Below, in pieces: positions 41,031 through 50,484 of a stretch of 64,000 nt of DNA. The stretch's first letter is position 1. Each line of letters opens with the position of its first letter. Source of the stretch: Hyphomicrobiaceae bacterium (lineage in GTDB: Bacteria > Pseudomonadota > Alphaproteobacteria > Rhizobiales > Hyphomicrobiaceae); NCBI GenBank assembly GCA_020638055.1, contig JACKJH010000003.1, forward strand, positions 372,001-436,000, written 5' to 3'. Both the position numbers and the translations under genes were made by a program. The notes beneath the pieces were generated by a model, which saw nothing but the letters and a program-made list of their open reading frames with translations, was not told where the DNA came from and did not search any database.

Positions 41031-41094
41031 CTAGCTTTTTGTTTGGTCGCATTTTCTTCGACGAACCGGCGTCCACTTCGTCGGAAATTGCTCT
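41031..41094. repeat. CTAG-bounded palindrome, single module A, inverted
   Basis: One A module in reverse orientation, starting CTAG and ending GCTCTAA. It sits between the convergent ends of the DUF2059 and extensin-like genes and may serve both as terminator. Confidence 0.9.
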
Positions 41095-41115
41095 AATCCA
41101 ACCGACGATCAAGCG

Positions 41116-41799
41116 TCATTTGCAAACGTGGCCGTTACCGGTGCGGCCGCGGCGGGCAAGGTCCAGATGGAAATGGTCGCGATGCGCGCTGTCGTAGTGC
41201 GGGCCGAGCACGGTGGTGAAGGTATCGCATGCGCCACGATGCACAGCGCGCAGAAAACCACGCGCACGCGCGTCTCCATTCCAGTCGTTCTTGACCGAGA
41301 CGCGACGCCCATCAGCCAGTTGAAATTCTGAGATGTCGATCGCGTTGGCGTGCCCATGCTCCGACAGCTTGGCGCCATACCGGTGGTTGATTGGGCGGCA
41401 GCCGTATGAGGCCGCAACCTTGAGACCGCTGATCGGTTGTCCAAAGTGGTAACGGGCTGCCGGCTCGACCACGAAGCGGACCCAGTGGTCAACGGCAGGT
41501 ATCATCGGACAGCGCAGGGTTGCTGATGGCTGCAACGCAACCCGTCCATCGGCTGTTCCAGAAACGCTGAAGGGGTGTTCGGCGCCACATACGCTGGGGC
41601 CACCAAGCGCCGAGCGCGATGCCACGAAACGGTTTGGCCTGACAAGTCCAGAGGCGAGGCATTGCCGCTCCTCCACCGCGCGCCATGGCTCATACTTGGC
41701 AACAAAAGCAGGGCCGCCACCGCCAATTCCGCACCCCGAGAGGGGCGCCAAGGCAGCCGAGCCAGCCAAAATCAGAGCTAAGGAACGCAACGCAGACAT
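41116..41799 (-). CDS. extensin-like family lipoprotein
   Basis: The product has 227 residues from the ATG at 41799; a TTG at 41814 is possible. The signal ends in the lipobox LSGC at about residues 19-22, so it is probably a lipoprotein. The extensin-like C domain (residues 80-225) has CPMIPAVDHWV, SYGCRPINHR, SEHGHANAIDIS and a final DHFHLD, the His and Asp pattern of a metal-binding D-Ala-D-Ala peptidase-like fold. Likely acts on peptidoglycan; this is inferred from the fold. It diverges from the mraZ cluster. Confidence 0.9.
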   Translation of the reverse strand: MSALRSLALILAGSAALAPLSGCGIGGGGPAFVAKYEPWRAVEERQCLASGLVRPNRFVASRSALGGPSVCGAEHPFSVSGTADGRVALQPSATLRCPMIPAVDHWVRFVVEPAARYHFGQPISGLKVAASYGCRPINHRYGAKLSEHGHANAIDISEFQLADGRRVSVKNDWNGDARARGFLRAVHRGACDTFTTVLGPHYDSAHRDHFHLDLARRGRTGNGHVCK

Positions 41800-42320
41800 G
41801 CCGGGATTTTGCAACGGGTAACCTTAATAAATCGCTAAGCAATCGCTTGTAACGCCCCGTTTCCCACCGTCTGGCGCCCCCGCGCCAAATCGCTCGCTTC
41901 CCCATTAAGACACTGCTTTCAGACCGAAAATTGGCCACCAGCAGGCCAAAAGCAGGCGGTTTACAGGGCCCCGTGGGGCAATACCGCACCAATTCCAAAC
42001 TGATCGGCCCCATGTTTTGCAGCTTGAGCGAACCCATGTGGTGGCTGTGGAAAACCTTAAGAAACCATTGACTCCCATAAAATCCCATGCAATCCCATTA
42101 ATGCCCGTCCGCACCGGGCCGTTTAAGGGGCCACGACTGGCGCCAACCCTGTAGAGGGCCAGGGTTAGAGCGACGGTCGTGGCCCCACCCCCATTTATCC
42201 GCCACGTGCCCCGCAAGGGCAGGTTGATCCGGGCGGGTGGAATCGAATTCGGCAGGCGTTCAGCGCCCGCCATGTTGGTTGTTCGTGCAGCGTCGAGGTT
42301 TGAGGCTTTCAAGACAGGGG
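41800..42320. other. regulatory region upstream of the dcw cluster
   Basis: This 520-bp spacer separates the divergent extensin-like gene from mraZ. It holds the triple MraZ box at 42073-42097. A weak CtrA-like TTAA-N7-CTAA lies at 41824-41838. The mraZ frame is open upstream of its start to 42237 but without family similarity. Confidence 0.6.
42068..42097 (+). promoter_or_regulatory. MraZ operator, three TGGGA boxes at 10-bp spacing
   Basis: TCCCA occurs at 42073, 42083 and 42093, so the minus strand reads TGGGA-N5-TGGGA-N5-TGGGA. This is the known MraZ binding pattern in other bacteria. A TTGACT at 42068-42073 overlaps the first box and could be a -35 element, although no good -10 follows. 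The site is about 225 bp before mraZ and implies self-repression of the cluster. Confidence 0.75.
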
Positions 42321-42809
42321 ATGGACCGCTTTGTCTCGACATACACAAACAAGATCGACGCCAAGGGGCGGGTATCAATTCCCGCGGCCTTCCGCGCCGT
42401 ACTCGAGCGCGACGGCTACAAGTCAGGCGGGGCAATCGGAATCTACTGCTACCCCTCGCTCGACGCTCCGGCACTCGATGCTGGTGGCGAGAGACTGGCG
42501 CAGAAGATCGACGGGCTTCTCGCAGGCCTGCCGGACTATTCGGATGAGCGGGACGAGCTGTCTGTCGCGCTCTATGGCGACGTCCAGGTCCTCTCGATCG
42601 ATGGGGACGGACGCATCGTCCTTCCTGAGGGCCTGCGCACCCATGCTGGGCTCAAGGGTGCAGTCACTTTTGTCGGTCTTGGCGACAAATTTCAGATCTG
42701 GGAACCCGGACAGTTCGACCAACGCCGCAAGCGCGCGCGTGAGAAAGTCCAGGGTCACAGAAAACTCTTCGGCAGCGGGGGCTCCGAGGGCGGGGGTGCA
42801 CGGGAATGA
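42321..42809 (+). CDS. mraZ: transcriptional regulator MraZ
   Basis: The product has 162 residues from the ATG at 42321 where the family begins (FVSTYTNKIDAKGRVSIPAA). MraZ is a ring-forming DNA-binding protein that represses its own dcw operon. Two AbrB/SpoVT-type beta domains are seen, the second at about 75-125 (VQVLSIDGDGRIVLPEGLR). Matching TGGGA boxes lie upstream. The C-terminal 20 residues are basic and glycine-rich. The stop overlaps the rsmH start by four bases. It is the first gene of the cluster. Confidence 0.96.
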   Translation: MDRFVSTYTNKIDAKGRVSIPAAFRAVLERDGYKSGGAIGIYCYPSLDAPALDAGGERLAQKIDGLLAGLPDYSDERDELSVALYGDVQVLSIDGDGRIVLPEGLRTHAGLKGAVTFVGLGDKFQIWEPGQFDQRRKRAREKVQGHRKLFGSGGSEGGGARE

Positions 42810-43813
42810 CGCCACGGCGCGATCCAACTGCGGGGCAGGGCAATCGCGACGTGCGGTCGAGGCACATTCCCGTGCTGCTTCCCCAGGTGCTGGCTGCGCT
42901 TGAGCCAAAAGCAGGGCAGCACATCTTGGACGGCACCTTCGGTGCGGGTGGCTATACCCGCGCCATTCTGGACAGTGCTGATTGTAACGTTCTTGCGCTC
43001 GATCGGGATCCGAGCGCGATTGAAAGCGGCCAGCAACTCGTTGAGGAGTACGGCCCGCGCCTTCAACTTGTTCAATCAACTTTCAGCCGGCTCGACGAGG
43101 TGGCACAAGCCGGAAATTTCACGCCGGTGAATGCTGTCGTGCTCGACATTGGCGTTTCGTCGATGCAACTCGATGAGGCAGCGCGCGGGTTCTCGTTTCA
43201 GACAGATGGTCCGCTGGATATGCGAATGAGCCGTGAGGGGTTGTCTGCTGCTGACATCGTCAACACCTTTGATGAAGAACGCATCGCAGACATTTTGTAT
43301 CAGTTCGGCGAAGAACGCCGCTCGCGTGCTGTTGCCCGCGCCATCACGAGGCGCCGTGTGGAGGTGCCGTTCCAAACGACACGCGATCTCGCTGTTGTTG
43401 TTGAAAAGGCGTTGGGCGGGCATCGACACGACCAGAAAATTCATCCCGCAACGCGCACATTTCAGGCGCTCAGAATATTCGTCAATGACGAACTGGGCCA
43501 ATTGAAATTGGGCTTGCTGGCGGCCGAACGCTGCCTCGCTCCGGGGGGGCGGCTGGTCGTCGTCACCTTCCATTCGCTTGAGGACCGTATCGTCAAGCGG
43601 TTCTTGACGGAGCGCGCAGGTGCCGCCCCGCGCAGCTCGCGCCATCTCCCAGAAAATTCCGAACAACTTTACAAACCGAGTTTCCAAATTGTTAACCGAC
43701 GGCCGTTAACGTCTGAGAAAGGTGAATTGAACGTCAACCCGCGCGCACGATCGGCACGGCTTCGGTCTGCGGTTCGTACAAACGCGCACCCCTGGCCCGA
43801 TTTGGGGCACTGA
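42806..43813 (+). CDS. rsmH: 16S rRNA (cytosine(1402)-N(4))-methyltransferase RsmH
   Basis: The product has 335 residues, overlapping mraZ by ATGA. RsmH methylates N4 of C1402 in 16S rRNA using S-adenosylmethionine. The SAM-binding motif LDGTFGAGGYTRAIL is at about residue 38, with LDIGVSSMQLDEAARGFSF and LVVVTFHSLEDRIVKRF following. The central helical insert is complete. The length is normal. It is the standard second gene of a dcw operon. Confidence 0.97.
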   Translation: MTPRRDPTAGQGNRDVRSRHIPVLLPQVLAALEPKAGQHILDGTFGAGGYTRAILDSADCNVLALDRDPSAIESGQQLVEEYGPRLQLVQSTFSRLDEVAQAGNFTPVNAVVLDIGVSSMQLDEAARGFSFQTDGPLDMRMSREGLSAADIVNTFDEERIADILYQFGEERRSRAVARAITRRRVEVPFQTTRDLAVVVEKALGGHRHDQKIHPATRTFQALRIFVNDELGQLKLGLLAAERCLAPGGRLVVVTFHSLEDRIVKRFLTERAGAAPRSSRHLPENSEQLYKPSFQIVNRRPLTSEKGELNVNPRARSARLRSAVRTNAHPWPDLGH

Positions 43814-43889
43814 ATGGTTGATAGTCATTAACTAGTGTTGGTCGCCCGCAGGGCCGAACTGTCCTGTGTGCTGGAGTATTGGTGTCGCG

Positions 43890-44165
43890 ATGCGTCTTCT
43901 CGTGCTTTCATCGGTTTTTTTCGCGCTTGCCAGCGCAGTCCTTCTTTACGCGCTCAACAACGACACCCGCAGCCTGGAAAAACGCGCCCAGGCGCAGCAA
44001 CGAGATGTCTCAACGCTTCGTAGCGATGTGGCCGTTCTGAAGGCGGAAAGAGCGCATCTGGCCCGGCCTGATCGGATCGAGCCGCTGGCCCGCGCTTTGG
44101 GCCTCGTGCCTGTTCGTCCATCGCAATATGCCGACGCAAAATCCGCCGCCATCACGGGCCAATAG
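43890..44165 (+). CDS. ftsL: cell division protein FtsL
   Basis: The product has 91 residues from the ATG at 43890; a GTG at 43866 is in frame. FtsL is a small bitopic protein that forms a complex with FtsQ and FtsB and activates septal wall synthesis. One membrane helix at residues 2-20 is followed by a periplasmic coiled coil (LEKRAQAQQRDVSTLRSDVA). Sequence conservation in the family is low; size, topology and position between rsmH and ftsI make the case. Confidence 0.85.
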   Translation: MRLLVLSSVFFALASAVLLYALNNDTRSLEKRAQAQQRDVSTLRSDVAVLKAERAHLARPDRIEPLARALGLVPVRPSQYADAKSAAITGQ

Positions 44166-44195
44166 ATCGAACGGCCCGACGGGGGAGATATTCAC

Positions 44196-45896
44196 ATGCG
44201 GCGTTCCGTTTTCATTACGCGATGTTCGATCCTTCGCCGTAGGCGGATTGAGGAGTTGCCCACCCGCCAGGATACATCTGCGCGCAAGCCGATAAGGTCA
44301 GTCGCGGTCATGGCTGGGGTGGCGCTGGCTTTTGCAAGTGTCGGCGTCCAGCTTGTGCGTTTGGCGGCCAAACATGCTGATGCACCAAGCGTGGCCATCA
44401 ACGCGCCAATGGCCACGGGGACATCCCGTCCCGACATCGTCGACCGCAAAGGTCGGCTTCTGGCCAACGATGTCGAGATGCCCTCGCTCTATGTTGATCC
44501 CCAGGCCGTCGTGGATCGCGATGAGCTGGTTGAGAAACTCCGCAAGGTCTTGCCTGCGCTGAACGAGCAGGAATTGCGACAAGCCTTGGGCGACAAAAAC
44601 CGGCGTTTCGCCTGGATCGAGCGCGGTCTTGCGCCCCAAGTCGCCCAACAGGTTCACAATCTTGGGCTGCCAGGCCTTGGTTTCAGGCAAGAGCTCAAGC
44701 GCGCCTACCCGGCAGGGCAATTGGCGGGACATCTGCTTGGCGGCGTCAACGTCGACAACCGCGCAATTGGCGGTATCGAGCAATACCTCGATGCCCGTGG
44801 CCTCGTTGATCCCGTTCTGCAGGCGCAAGCAACAACAAGACCCGCCGTGCTGCTTTCGATAGACATGAGCGCGCAGCATGCACTTGAAGCCGAACTGGCA
44901 AACGCTGTCACCACCTACGGCGCCAAAGGCGCTGCTGGGCTGGTCATGGATGTCAATACAGGTGAGTTGATCGCGTCGGCGTCATTACCACGTGTCGATC
45001 CAGCGCACCCGTCTGCAAATCCGCGTCCTGAAGAGGTTGACCGCATTACAGCGGGAACCTACGAGTTGGGTTCGATCTTCAAGATGATGACCGTCGCCAT
45101 GGCCCTGGATCGGCGTCAGGTCACGCCCCAGACCATGATTGACGTGTCCGAACCTATCAAAATCGGCCGCTTCACAATCAAGGATCATCACGCCGCCTCG
45201 GGCTCGATGTCGGTTCGCGACGTTTTCCTGAAATCTTCCAACGTTGGGGCTGGTCGCCTGGCGCTGGGTGCAGGTGCCGATGCGCAAACTTCATTCCTCA
45301 CCAAACTGGGCCTGACCGAGCAACTCTCCACGGATGCAGGGACGGTGGCTTTTCCAGTGCTTCCAAAGATCTGGGGTGAGGCCGAAACCGCCACGATTTC
45401 TTTCGGTCACGGCATGGCGGTCGCACCATTGCAGTTTGCCGCGGCCGCGGCTGCCTTGGTCAATGGCGGATCATACGTTATCCCGACATTCCTGAAGCGC
45501 TCTGCCGGGCAAAAGGTTGAGAGCCGCAGGGTCATATCTGAACAAACGAGCGCTGCTTTGCGCAAAATGATGCAGGCGAACGTTGTCGAGCAGGGTGGAA
45601 CCGGGCACCGTGCGGCTGTCGCAGGCGTGGATGTTGGCGGCAAGACCGGAACCGCCGAGATCGCCATTAATGGCCGCTATGATCCAAATGCAGTGATCGC
45701 GTCATTCGTCGCCGCGTTCCCAATCGAAAAGCCGCGCTACCTGAGCCTCGTTCTCATATATGAACCCGCCCGAACAGCAGCATCGGCAGGCCAGATAACG
45801 GCAAGCCGCACCGCCGCTCCCCTCACAGCCCGCCTGATCGAAAGGATCGCACCCTTGCTCGGCGTTGCAACAAACCGAGTTGCCAATAATGGATGA
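44196..45896 (+). CDS. ftsI: septal peptidoglycan transpeptidase FtsI (PBP3)
   Basis: The product has 566 residues, with GGGGGAG upstream of the ATG. FtsI cross-links septal peptidoglycan with FtsW. After a basic cytoplasmic start and a membrane helix at about 35-55 come the PBP dimerisation domain and the transpeptidase domain. The catalytic motifs are SIFK (Ser in ELGSIFKMM, ~290), SSN (KSSNVGAG) and KTGT (GGKTGTAEI). All are intact. A spacer of about 290 bp without features follows before murE. Confidence 0.96.
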   Translation: MRRSVFITRCSILRRRRIEELPTRQDTSARKPIRSVAVMAGVALAFASVGVQLVRLAAKHADAPSVAINAPMATGTSRPDIVDRKGRLLANDVEMPSLYVDPQAVVDRDELVEKLRKVLPALNEQELRQALGDKNRRFAWIERGLAPQVAQQVHNLGLPGLGFRQELKRAYPAGQLAGHLLGGVNVDNRAIGGIEQYLDARGLVDPVLQAQATTRPAVLLSIDMSAQHALEAELANAVTTYGAKGAAGLVMDVNTGELIASASLPRVDPAHPSANPRPEEVDRITAGTYELGSIFKMMTVAMALDRRQVTPQTMIDVSEPIKIGRFTIKDHHAASGSMSVRDVFLKSSNVGAGRLALGAGADAQTSFLTKLGLTEQLSTDAGTVAFPVLPKIWGEAETATISFGHGMAVAPLQFAAAAAALVNGGSYVIPTFLKRSAGQKVESRRVISEQTSAALRKMMQANVVEQGGTGHRAAVAGVDVGGKTGTAEIAINGRYDPNAVIASFVAAFPIEKPRYLSLVLIYEPARTAASAGQITASRTAAPLTARLIERIAPLLGVATNRVANNG

Positions 45897-46187
45897 GGTT
45901 GCGCGTGTTGCACAAGCGCAATCTGTGGCGTCGGAAAGCCCAGCGTTCAGGCCCGGAGAACTATGCTGCGGGATTATGCCTCTTTGACCAACCCTTCACA
46001 CTGTTTCAAACGAACCTGAAACCATTTAGAGTTTCGGCCTATTGTTTTTGGGTCGCGAAGCGTAGGGGCTAAATGGACCAAATCTGGCCGGGTGCGCCCG
46101 CGCAGGGTATCTCTGCCCATCCTGCGGATTTCCCCGCAGGCAAGACAGTTGTAACCGTTTTCTTCAGCCTGCCGGGCATTGCCAACC

Positions 46188-47642
46188 ATGCTTCTTACCC
46201 AACTCCTAGGACCCGAGATAGTTGCGCCTGACAGCATCTCCCGCCTTTTCGTGACCGGGTTGACGGCCGACAGCCGGCAGGTTGCTCCAGGTTTTGTTTT
46301 TGCAGCACTGCCCGGCAGCAAAGTTGATGGTGCCCGCTTCATAGGCGAAGCGGCGGCGCGCGGAGCCGTTGCCGTGCTTGCAGGCCACGAAACACGCCGG
46401 CCCGATGGCGTTAGCATCCCGGTTTTGACAGCACAGGATCCACGCCGCGCTTTGGCTTTGATGGCCGCGCGGTTCTACCCCAACCAACCAGCAACGATCG
46501 TTGCAGTAACTGGCACCAGCGGTAAAACCTCCGTTGCTGATTTTGCCCGCCAGATCTTCGCGGCACAGGGCTTGAAGGCCGCCTCGCTCGGCACCTTGGG
46601 CGTGATCAAGCCGCACGGTGCGGACTACGGAACGTTGACCACACCCGATCCGATCATGCTGCATCGCACGCTCCATGAACTGGCCGAGGAGGGTATCACC
46701 CATGTGGCACTGGAAGCGTCCTCGCATGGCCTCGACCAGCACCGCCTCGATGGTGTTCGCCTGACGGCTGGGGCGTTCACCAATCTGGGACGTGATCATC
46801 TCGATTATCACCCGACCCTTGAAGACTACCTGACGGCAAAGCAGCGCCTGTTCACAAGGTTGATGCGCCCGGGCCAGCGCGCGGTCATAAACACCGACGG
46901 CCCCATGTCGGAGCAGGTCGCAGATGCCGCCCGCGCACGCGGCCTCGATGTTTCAACGGTCGGCACTTCCGGCTGGACGGTTCGGTTGCTCGATGTGAAG
47001 CGCGAAGGTTTTGCCCAGGTGCTGCGTCTTGGCGTCGATGGGCGCGAGCGCAAGGTGCGGTTGCCGCTCATTGGCGCCTACCAGGTGGAAAACGCGTTGA
47101 CGGCGACAGCCCTCGCCCTGGCCGTTGGCGTCAGTGCGGATGATGCTCTTAAAGCTCTCGAAAACCTGCACGGCGTGCCCGGACGGCTGGATGCGGTCGG
47201 GCAAGTGCGTGGGGCCCTGGTTGTTGTCGACTACGCCCATAAGCCGGAGGCGTTGAGTGCCGTACTCACAAGCGTGCGTCCGTTTGCCAAAGGACGCCTG
47301 ATTTGCGTTTTTGGATGTGGTGGCGATCGCGACCGTGGCAAGAGGCCGATCATGGGCCGCATCGCCGTTGAAAAGGCCGACCACGTCATTGTCACCGACG
47401 ACAATCCCCGCTCTGAGGAGCCCGCAGCAATTCGCGCTGAAATCCTTGCCGAAGCACCAGGAGCCCAGGAGATCGGCGACCGCAAGCTGGCAATTGTGAC
47501 AGCATTGGCGATGGCTGGCGCAGGTGATGTAGTCGTCATCGCTGGCAAGGGTCATGAAACCGGCCAGATCATTGGCGACACCGTCCTGCCTTTTTCGGAC
47601 CACGACGTGGCCCGGGCAGCTATGACGGGAGACGGCGGATAG
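46188..47642 (+). CDS. murE: UDP-MurNAc-tripeptide synthetase MurE, meso-DAP adding
   Basis: The product has 484 residues from the ATG at 46188; a TTG nine bases earlier is possible. MurE adds the third amino acid of the stem peptide in the cytoplasm. It has the ATP loop TGTSGKTSVADF at about 107, central ligase motifs, and DNPRSEEP at about 405, where DNPR marks specificity for meso-diaminopimelate. The stop overlaps the GTG of murF by one base. Confidence 0.96.
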   Translation: MLLTQLLGPEIVAPDSISRLFVTGLTADSRQVAPGFVFAALPGSKVDGARFIGEAAARGAVAVLAGHETRRPDGVSIPVLTAQDPRRALALMAARFYPNQPATIVAVTGTSGKTSVADFARQIFAAQGLKAASLGTLGVIKPHGADYGTLTTPDPIMLHRTLHELAEEGITHVALEASSHGLDQHRLDGVRLTAGAFTNLGRDHLDYHPTLEDYLTAKQRLFTRLMRPGQRAVINTDGPMSEQVADAARARGLDVSTVGTSGWTVRLLDVKREGFAQVLRLGVDGRERKVRLPLIGAYQVENALTATALALAVGVSADDALKALENLHGVPGRLDAVGQVRGALVVVDYAHKPEALSAVLTSVRPFAKGRLICVFGCGGDRDRGKRPIMGRIAVEKADHVIVTDDNPRSEEPAAIRAEILAEAPGAQEIGDRKLAIVTALAMAGAGDVVVIAGKGHETGQIIGDTVLPFSDHDVARAAMTGDGG

Positions 47643-49114
47643 TGCCTGAAGCGCTTTGGCAAATCGATGCACTGGTGGCAGCGGCTGGTGGACAGGCTGA
47701 TGCACGGCCCTCCGACAAATCTGTCTCCGTGTCAGGCATTTCAATCGATACCCGCACACTCGGCACCGGTGACCTTTTCGTTGCCTTGAAGGACCAGCGT
47801 GATGGCCATGAATTCGTGTCCGCCGCCTTTGAAAAGGGCGCCGCGGCAGCATTGGTGTCCGTCAAGTATCAGCGACAAGATGGCGACGGACTATTGATCC
47901 GCGTTGACGACGTGCTCCTGGCGTTGGAACGATTGGGCGCAGCTAGCCGCGCGCGGCTGTCCGCGGGCGCGCGCGTCATCGCAGTAACCGGGAGCGCTGG
48001 CAAGACAACCACCAAGGAAATGCTCCGTGTCGCGCTGGAGGCTGTGGCGCCGGCGCATGTCCACGCTTCCATCAAGTCGTTCAATAACCATTGGGGCGTA
48101 CCACTCACGTTGGCGCGGATGCCAGCCCAAACGCGCTTTGCCGTGTTTGAAATCGGCATGAATCATCCAGGTGAAATTACGCCCCTGACGAAACTTGTTA
48201 AGCCCCATGTGGCCCTTGTGACGACCGTCGAGGCTGCACATCTGGCCGCATTCTCTTCCATTGAGGACATTGCACGCGCGAAGGCTGAAATTTTTCAAGG
48301 GCTCAGCGTTGGTGGCTTGGCGGTGCTCAATCGGGACAATGCCTATTATGGCATCCTGCGGGAAGCAGCTCTGGCCATGCCCGGTGTTGAAATCGTTTCG
48401 TTTGGTAGTGGGCAAGTGCCGGATGGCGAAGGAGCCGGCTCGGTATCGTTACGCTCAGCGGTACCAGAGCGCGATGCAGGCGGAACCCAAATTTGCGCTC
48501 GTTTTGACACACGCGCCACGGCGTCGGACGCTGACGTCGCATTCGCCATTGGCGCTAACGGTCAACACATGGTGCTCAACGCGCTCGGTGTTGCCGCCGT
48601 TCTTCGTGCGGTGGGTGTTGATGTGGCTTCAGCGCTTCGGGTTCTTGCTGGTTTGGGCCCGCCAACCGGCAGGGGAACGCGCGAAGCCATCGCAGTCGAC
48701 GGCGGTACAATTCTCTTGATTGACGAGAGCTATAACGCCAACCCGGCTTCTATGGCCGCGGCGCTGCGCGCCATGTCGGCTTTGCCGCGTTCGCTCTACC
48801 CCCGCCGCATCGCTGTGGTCGGGGATATGCTCGAATTGGGTGACGAAGCTGCCAGGCTGCATGCCGGATTGGCCGCGGCCGTAATGTCAGCCAATATCGA
48901 TCTAGTATTTGCCGCTGGGCCGAATATGCGGCATCTGTACACGCTGCTTTCGCCGGAGCGGCAGGGTGCGTGGGCCGAAACGTCAAGCGGGCTGGAAGCC
49001 GCACTCAATGAATCACTCGCGGCCGGGGACGCGGTGATGATCAAAGGATCGAATGGATCGCGCATGGCACCGCTGGTCGATCTGGTCCGTGGGCTTGGTA
49101 CGCGGGCGGCCTAG
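47642..49114 (+). CDS. murF: UDP-MurNAc-pentapeptide synthetase MurF
   Basis: The product has 490 residues from a GTG that shares a base with the murE stop. MurF adds D-Ala-D-Ala to the UDP-MurNAc-tripeptide. The ATP loop TGSAGKTTTKEML is at about 116, FEIGMNHPGEI at about 170, and IDESYNANPASM at about 360, all typical of MurF. Its D-Ala-D-Ala substrate comes from ddl later in the cluster. It is followed by mraY after 31 bp. Confidence 0.96.
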   Translation: MPEALWQIDALVAAAGGQADARPSDKSVSVSGISIDTRTLGTGDLFVALKDQRDGHEFVSAAFEKGAAAALVSVKYQRQDGDGLLIRVDDVLLALERLGAASRARLSAGARVIAVTGSAGKTTTKEMLRVALEAVAPAHVHASIKSFNNHWGVPLTLARMPAQTRFAVFEIGMNHPGEITPLTKLVKPHVALVTTVEAAHLAAFSSIEDIARAKAEIFQGLSVGGLAVLNRDNAYYGILREAALAMPGVEIVSFGSGQVPDGEGAGSVSLRSAVPERDAGGTQICARFDTRATASDADVAFAIGANGQHMVLNALGVAAVLRAVGVDVASALRVLAGLGPPTGRGTREAIAVDGGTILLIDESYNANPASMAAALRAMSALPRSLYPRRIAVVGDMLELGDEAARLHAGLAAAVMSANIDLVFAAGPNMRHLYTLLSPERQGAWAETSSGLEAALNESLAAGDAVMIKGSNGSRMAPLVDLVRGLGTRAA

Positions 49115-49145
49115 CGGCCGGACCGGAAGTCGGGGGAAATAAAAA

Positions 49146-50228
49146 ATGCTCTATGAGCTTGTCAACTTCAGCGATCAGCTCAGCCCGCTAAACGTCTTTA
49201 AGTATATCACGTTTCGAACCGGTGGCGCGATCTTCACGGCCCTGCTATTTGTCATGCTTTTTGGGCCTGGCATCATAGACGTTCTAAGGATCAAGCAGGG
49301 TCGCGGGCAGCCGATACGCGCTGACGGCCCGCAAAGTCATCTCGCCAAGGTTGGCACGCCGACGATGGGCGGCTTGATGATCCTCGCAGGTGTGCTGGTA
49401 TCGGTGCTGCTTTGGGCCAACTTGTCCAACATGTATGTATGGACCGTACTGTTCGTCACGCTTGGTTATGGCGCGATCGGTTTTTACGACGATTACCTGA
49501 AGTTGAAAAAACGAACGTCGTCAGGCTTTTCCGGCAAGGTGCGCTTGTCGCTTGAAGCAGGCATCGCAGCCCTTGCGACGTATGTCATCATGAAGCTCGG
49601 CGTTCCAGGCTTTTCCGACGCATTGACGGTGCCATTCTTCAAGGAAGTCTTGATCGATCTAGGTCCGTTCTTCGTTGTCTTTGGTATGCTGGTGATCGTT
49701 GGCGCAGGCAACGCCGTCAACCTGACCGATGGTCTGGACGGGCTTGCAATTGTACCCGTCATGATCGTTGCCTCGACCTTCGGCTTGATTGCCTACCTGT
49801 CCGGCCGCGTCGACTTCGCCAAATATCTTCAGATCCACTACGTTGCCGGTGCTGGTGAATTGGCGATCATTTGCGGCGCTCTTATCGGTGCGGGGTTGGG
49901 ATTCTTGTGGTTCAATGCGCCGCCGGCAATGATTTTCATGGGCGATACCGGCTCGCTGGCGCTGGGCGGCGCACTCGGAGCAATTGCCGTCGCCATCAAG
50001 CACGAGATCGTGTTGGCGATCGTTGGCGGTCTTTTCGTGCTGGAGACAATGTCAGTAATAATCCAGGTGTTGTCCTATAAGCTAACCGGAAAACGCGTGT
50101 TCAGGATGGCGCCGCTGCACCACCACTACGAGCAAAAAGGCTGGAAGGAATCGACCGTCGTCGTCCGGTTTTGGATCATCTCCGTCATCCTGGCGCTGAT
50201 CGGCCTGGCGACCCTGAAGCTGAGATAA
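49146..50228 (+). CDS. mraY: phospho-MurNAc-pentapeptide translocase MraY
   Basis: The product has 360 residues, with GGGGGAA before the ATG. MraY transfers phospho-MurNAc-pentapeptide to undecaprenyl phosphate, making lipid I at the inner membrane. Ten hydrophobic helices are visible. Catalytic motifs are FYDDYLKL (Asp pair, ~115), NLTDGLDGL (~193) and APLHHHYEQKG (~320). The length matches the family. Two large hairpins follow before murD. Confidence 0.97.
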   Translation: MLYELVNFSDQLSPLNVFKYITFRTGGAIFTALLFVMLFGPGIIDVLRIKQGRGQPIRADGPQSHLAKVGTPTMGGLMILAGVLVSVLLWANLSNMYVWTVLFVTLGYGAIGFYDDYLKLKKRTSSGFSGKVRLSLEAGIAALATYVIMKLGVPGFSDALTVPFFKEVLIDLGPFFVVFGMLVIVGAGNAVNLTDGLDGLAIVPVMIVASTFGLIAYLSGRVDFAKYLQIHYVAGAGELAIICGALIGAGLGFLWFNAPPAMIFMGDTGSLALGGALGAIAVAIKHEIVLAIVGGLFVLETMSVIIQVLSYKLTGKRVFRMAPLHHHYEQKGWKESTVVVRFWIISVILALIGLATLKLR

Positions 50229-50230
50229 GA

Positions 50231-50308
50231 CTAGTGTGGCGTCGCGCCTTAGTTGACCGACGTTGCGGCCCACGCGGAGTCAACTAAGGCGCGATAAACG
50301 CCACACTA
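50231..50308. repeat. long palindrome E after mraY
   Basis: It starts with CTAG. Arms TGTGGCGT + GCGCCTTAGTTGAC and GTCAACTAAGGCGC + ACGCCACA pair over 22 positions with one small bulge, enclosing a 21-base loop. The right end reads CTAA, one base from CTAG. It starts three bases after the mraY stop. Confidence 0.9.
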
Positions 50309-50322
50309 AGCCAATGATTTTG

Positions 50323-50396
50323 CTAGTGGCCTTCATGTCGCGCCAAAATTGTGTGCGGTTGCGGCTATGTTTCAATTTTGGCGCGACAGGCCACTA
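50323..50396. repeat. long palindrome F before murD
   Basis: It starts with CTAG. Arms TGGCC + GTCGCGCCAAAATTG and CAATTTTGGCGCGAC + GGCCA enclose a 21-base loop; the right end reads CTAC. Same design as element E but different sequence. It ends about 90 bp before the murD start. Confidence 0.9.
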
Positions 50397-50484
50397 CGAA
50401 CCAGTCGAAGCCTGCTCATGATCCAGTCCGGTCAGGGTCGCGCTTGCAACAGCGCTGCGCGCAGAACTGCGATACATTCTTGAT

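Noticed and set aside
41824..41838. CtrA binding site upstream of mraZ (TTAA-N7-CTAA)
   Set aside because: One mismatch to TTAA-N7-TTAA and about 480 bp from the gene; chance occurrence is likely.
43688..43710. CtrA-like TTAA pair near the end of rsmH
   Set aside because: The spacing is 10 bases and the sequence is coding.
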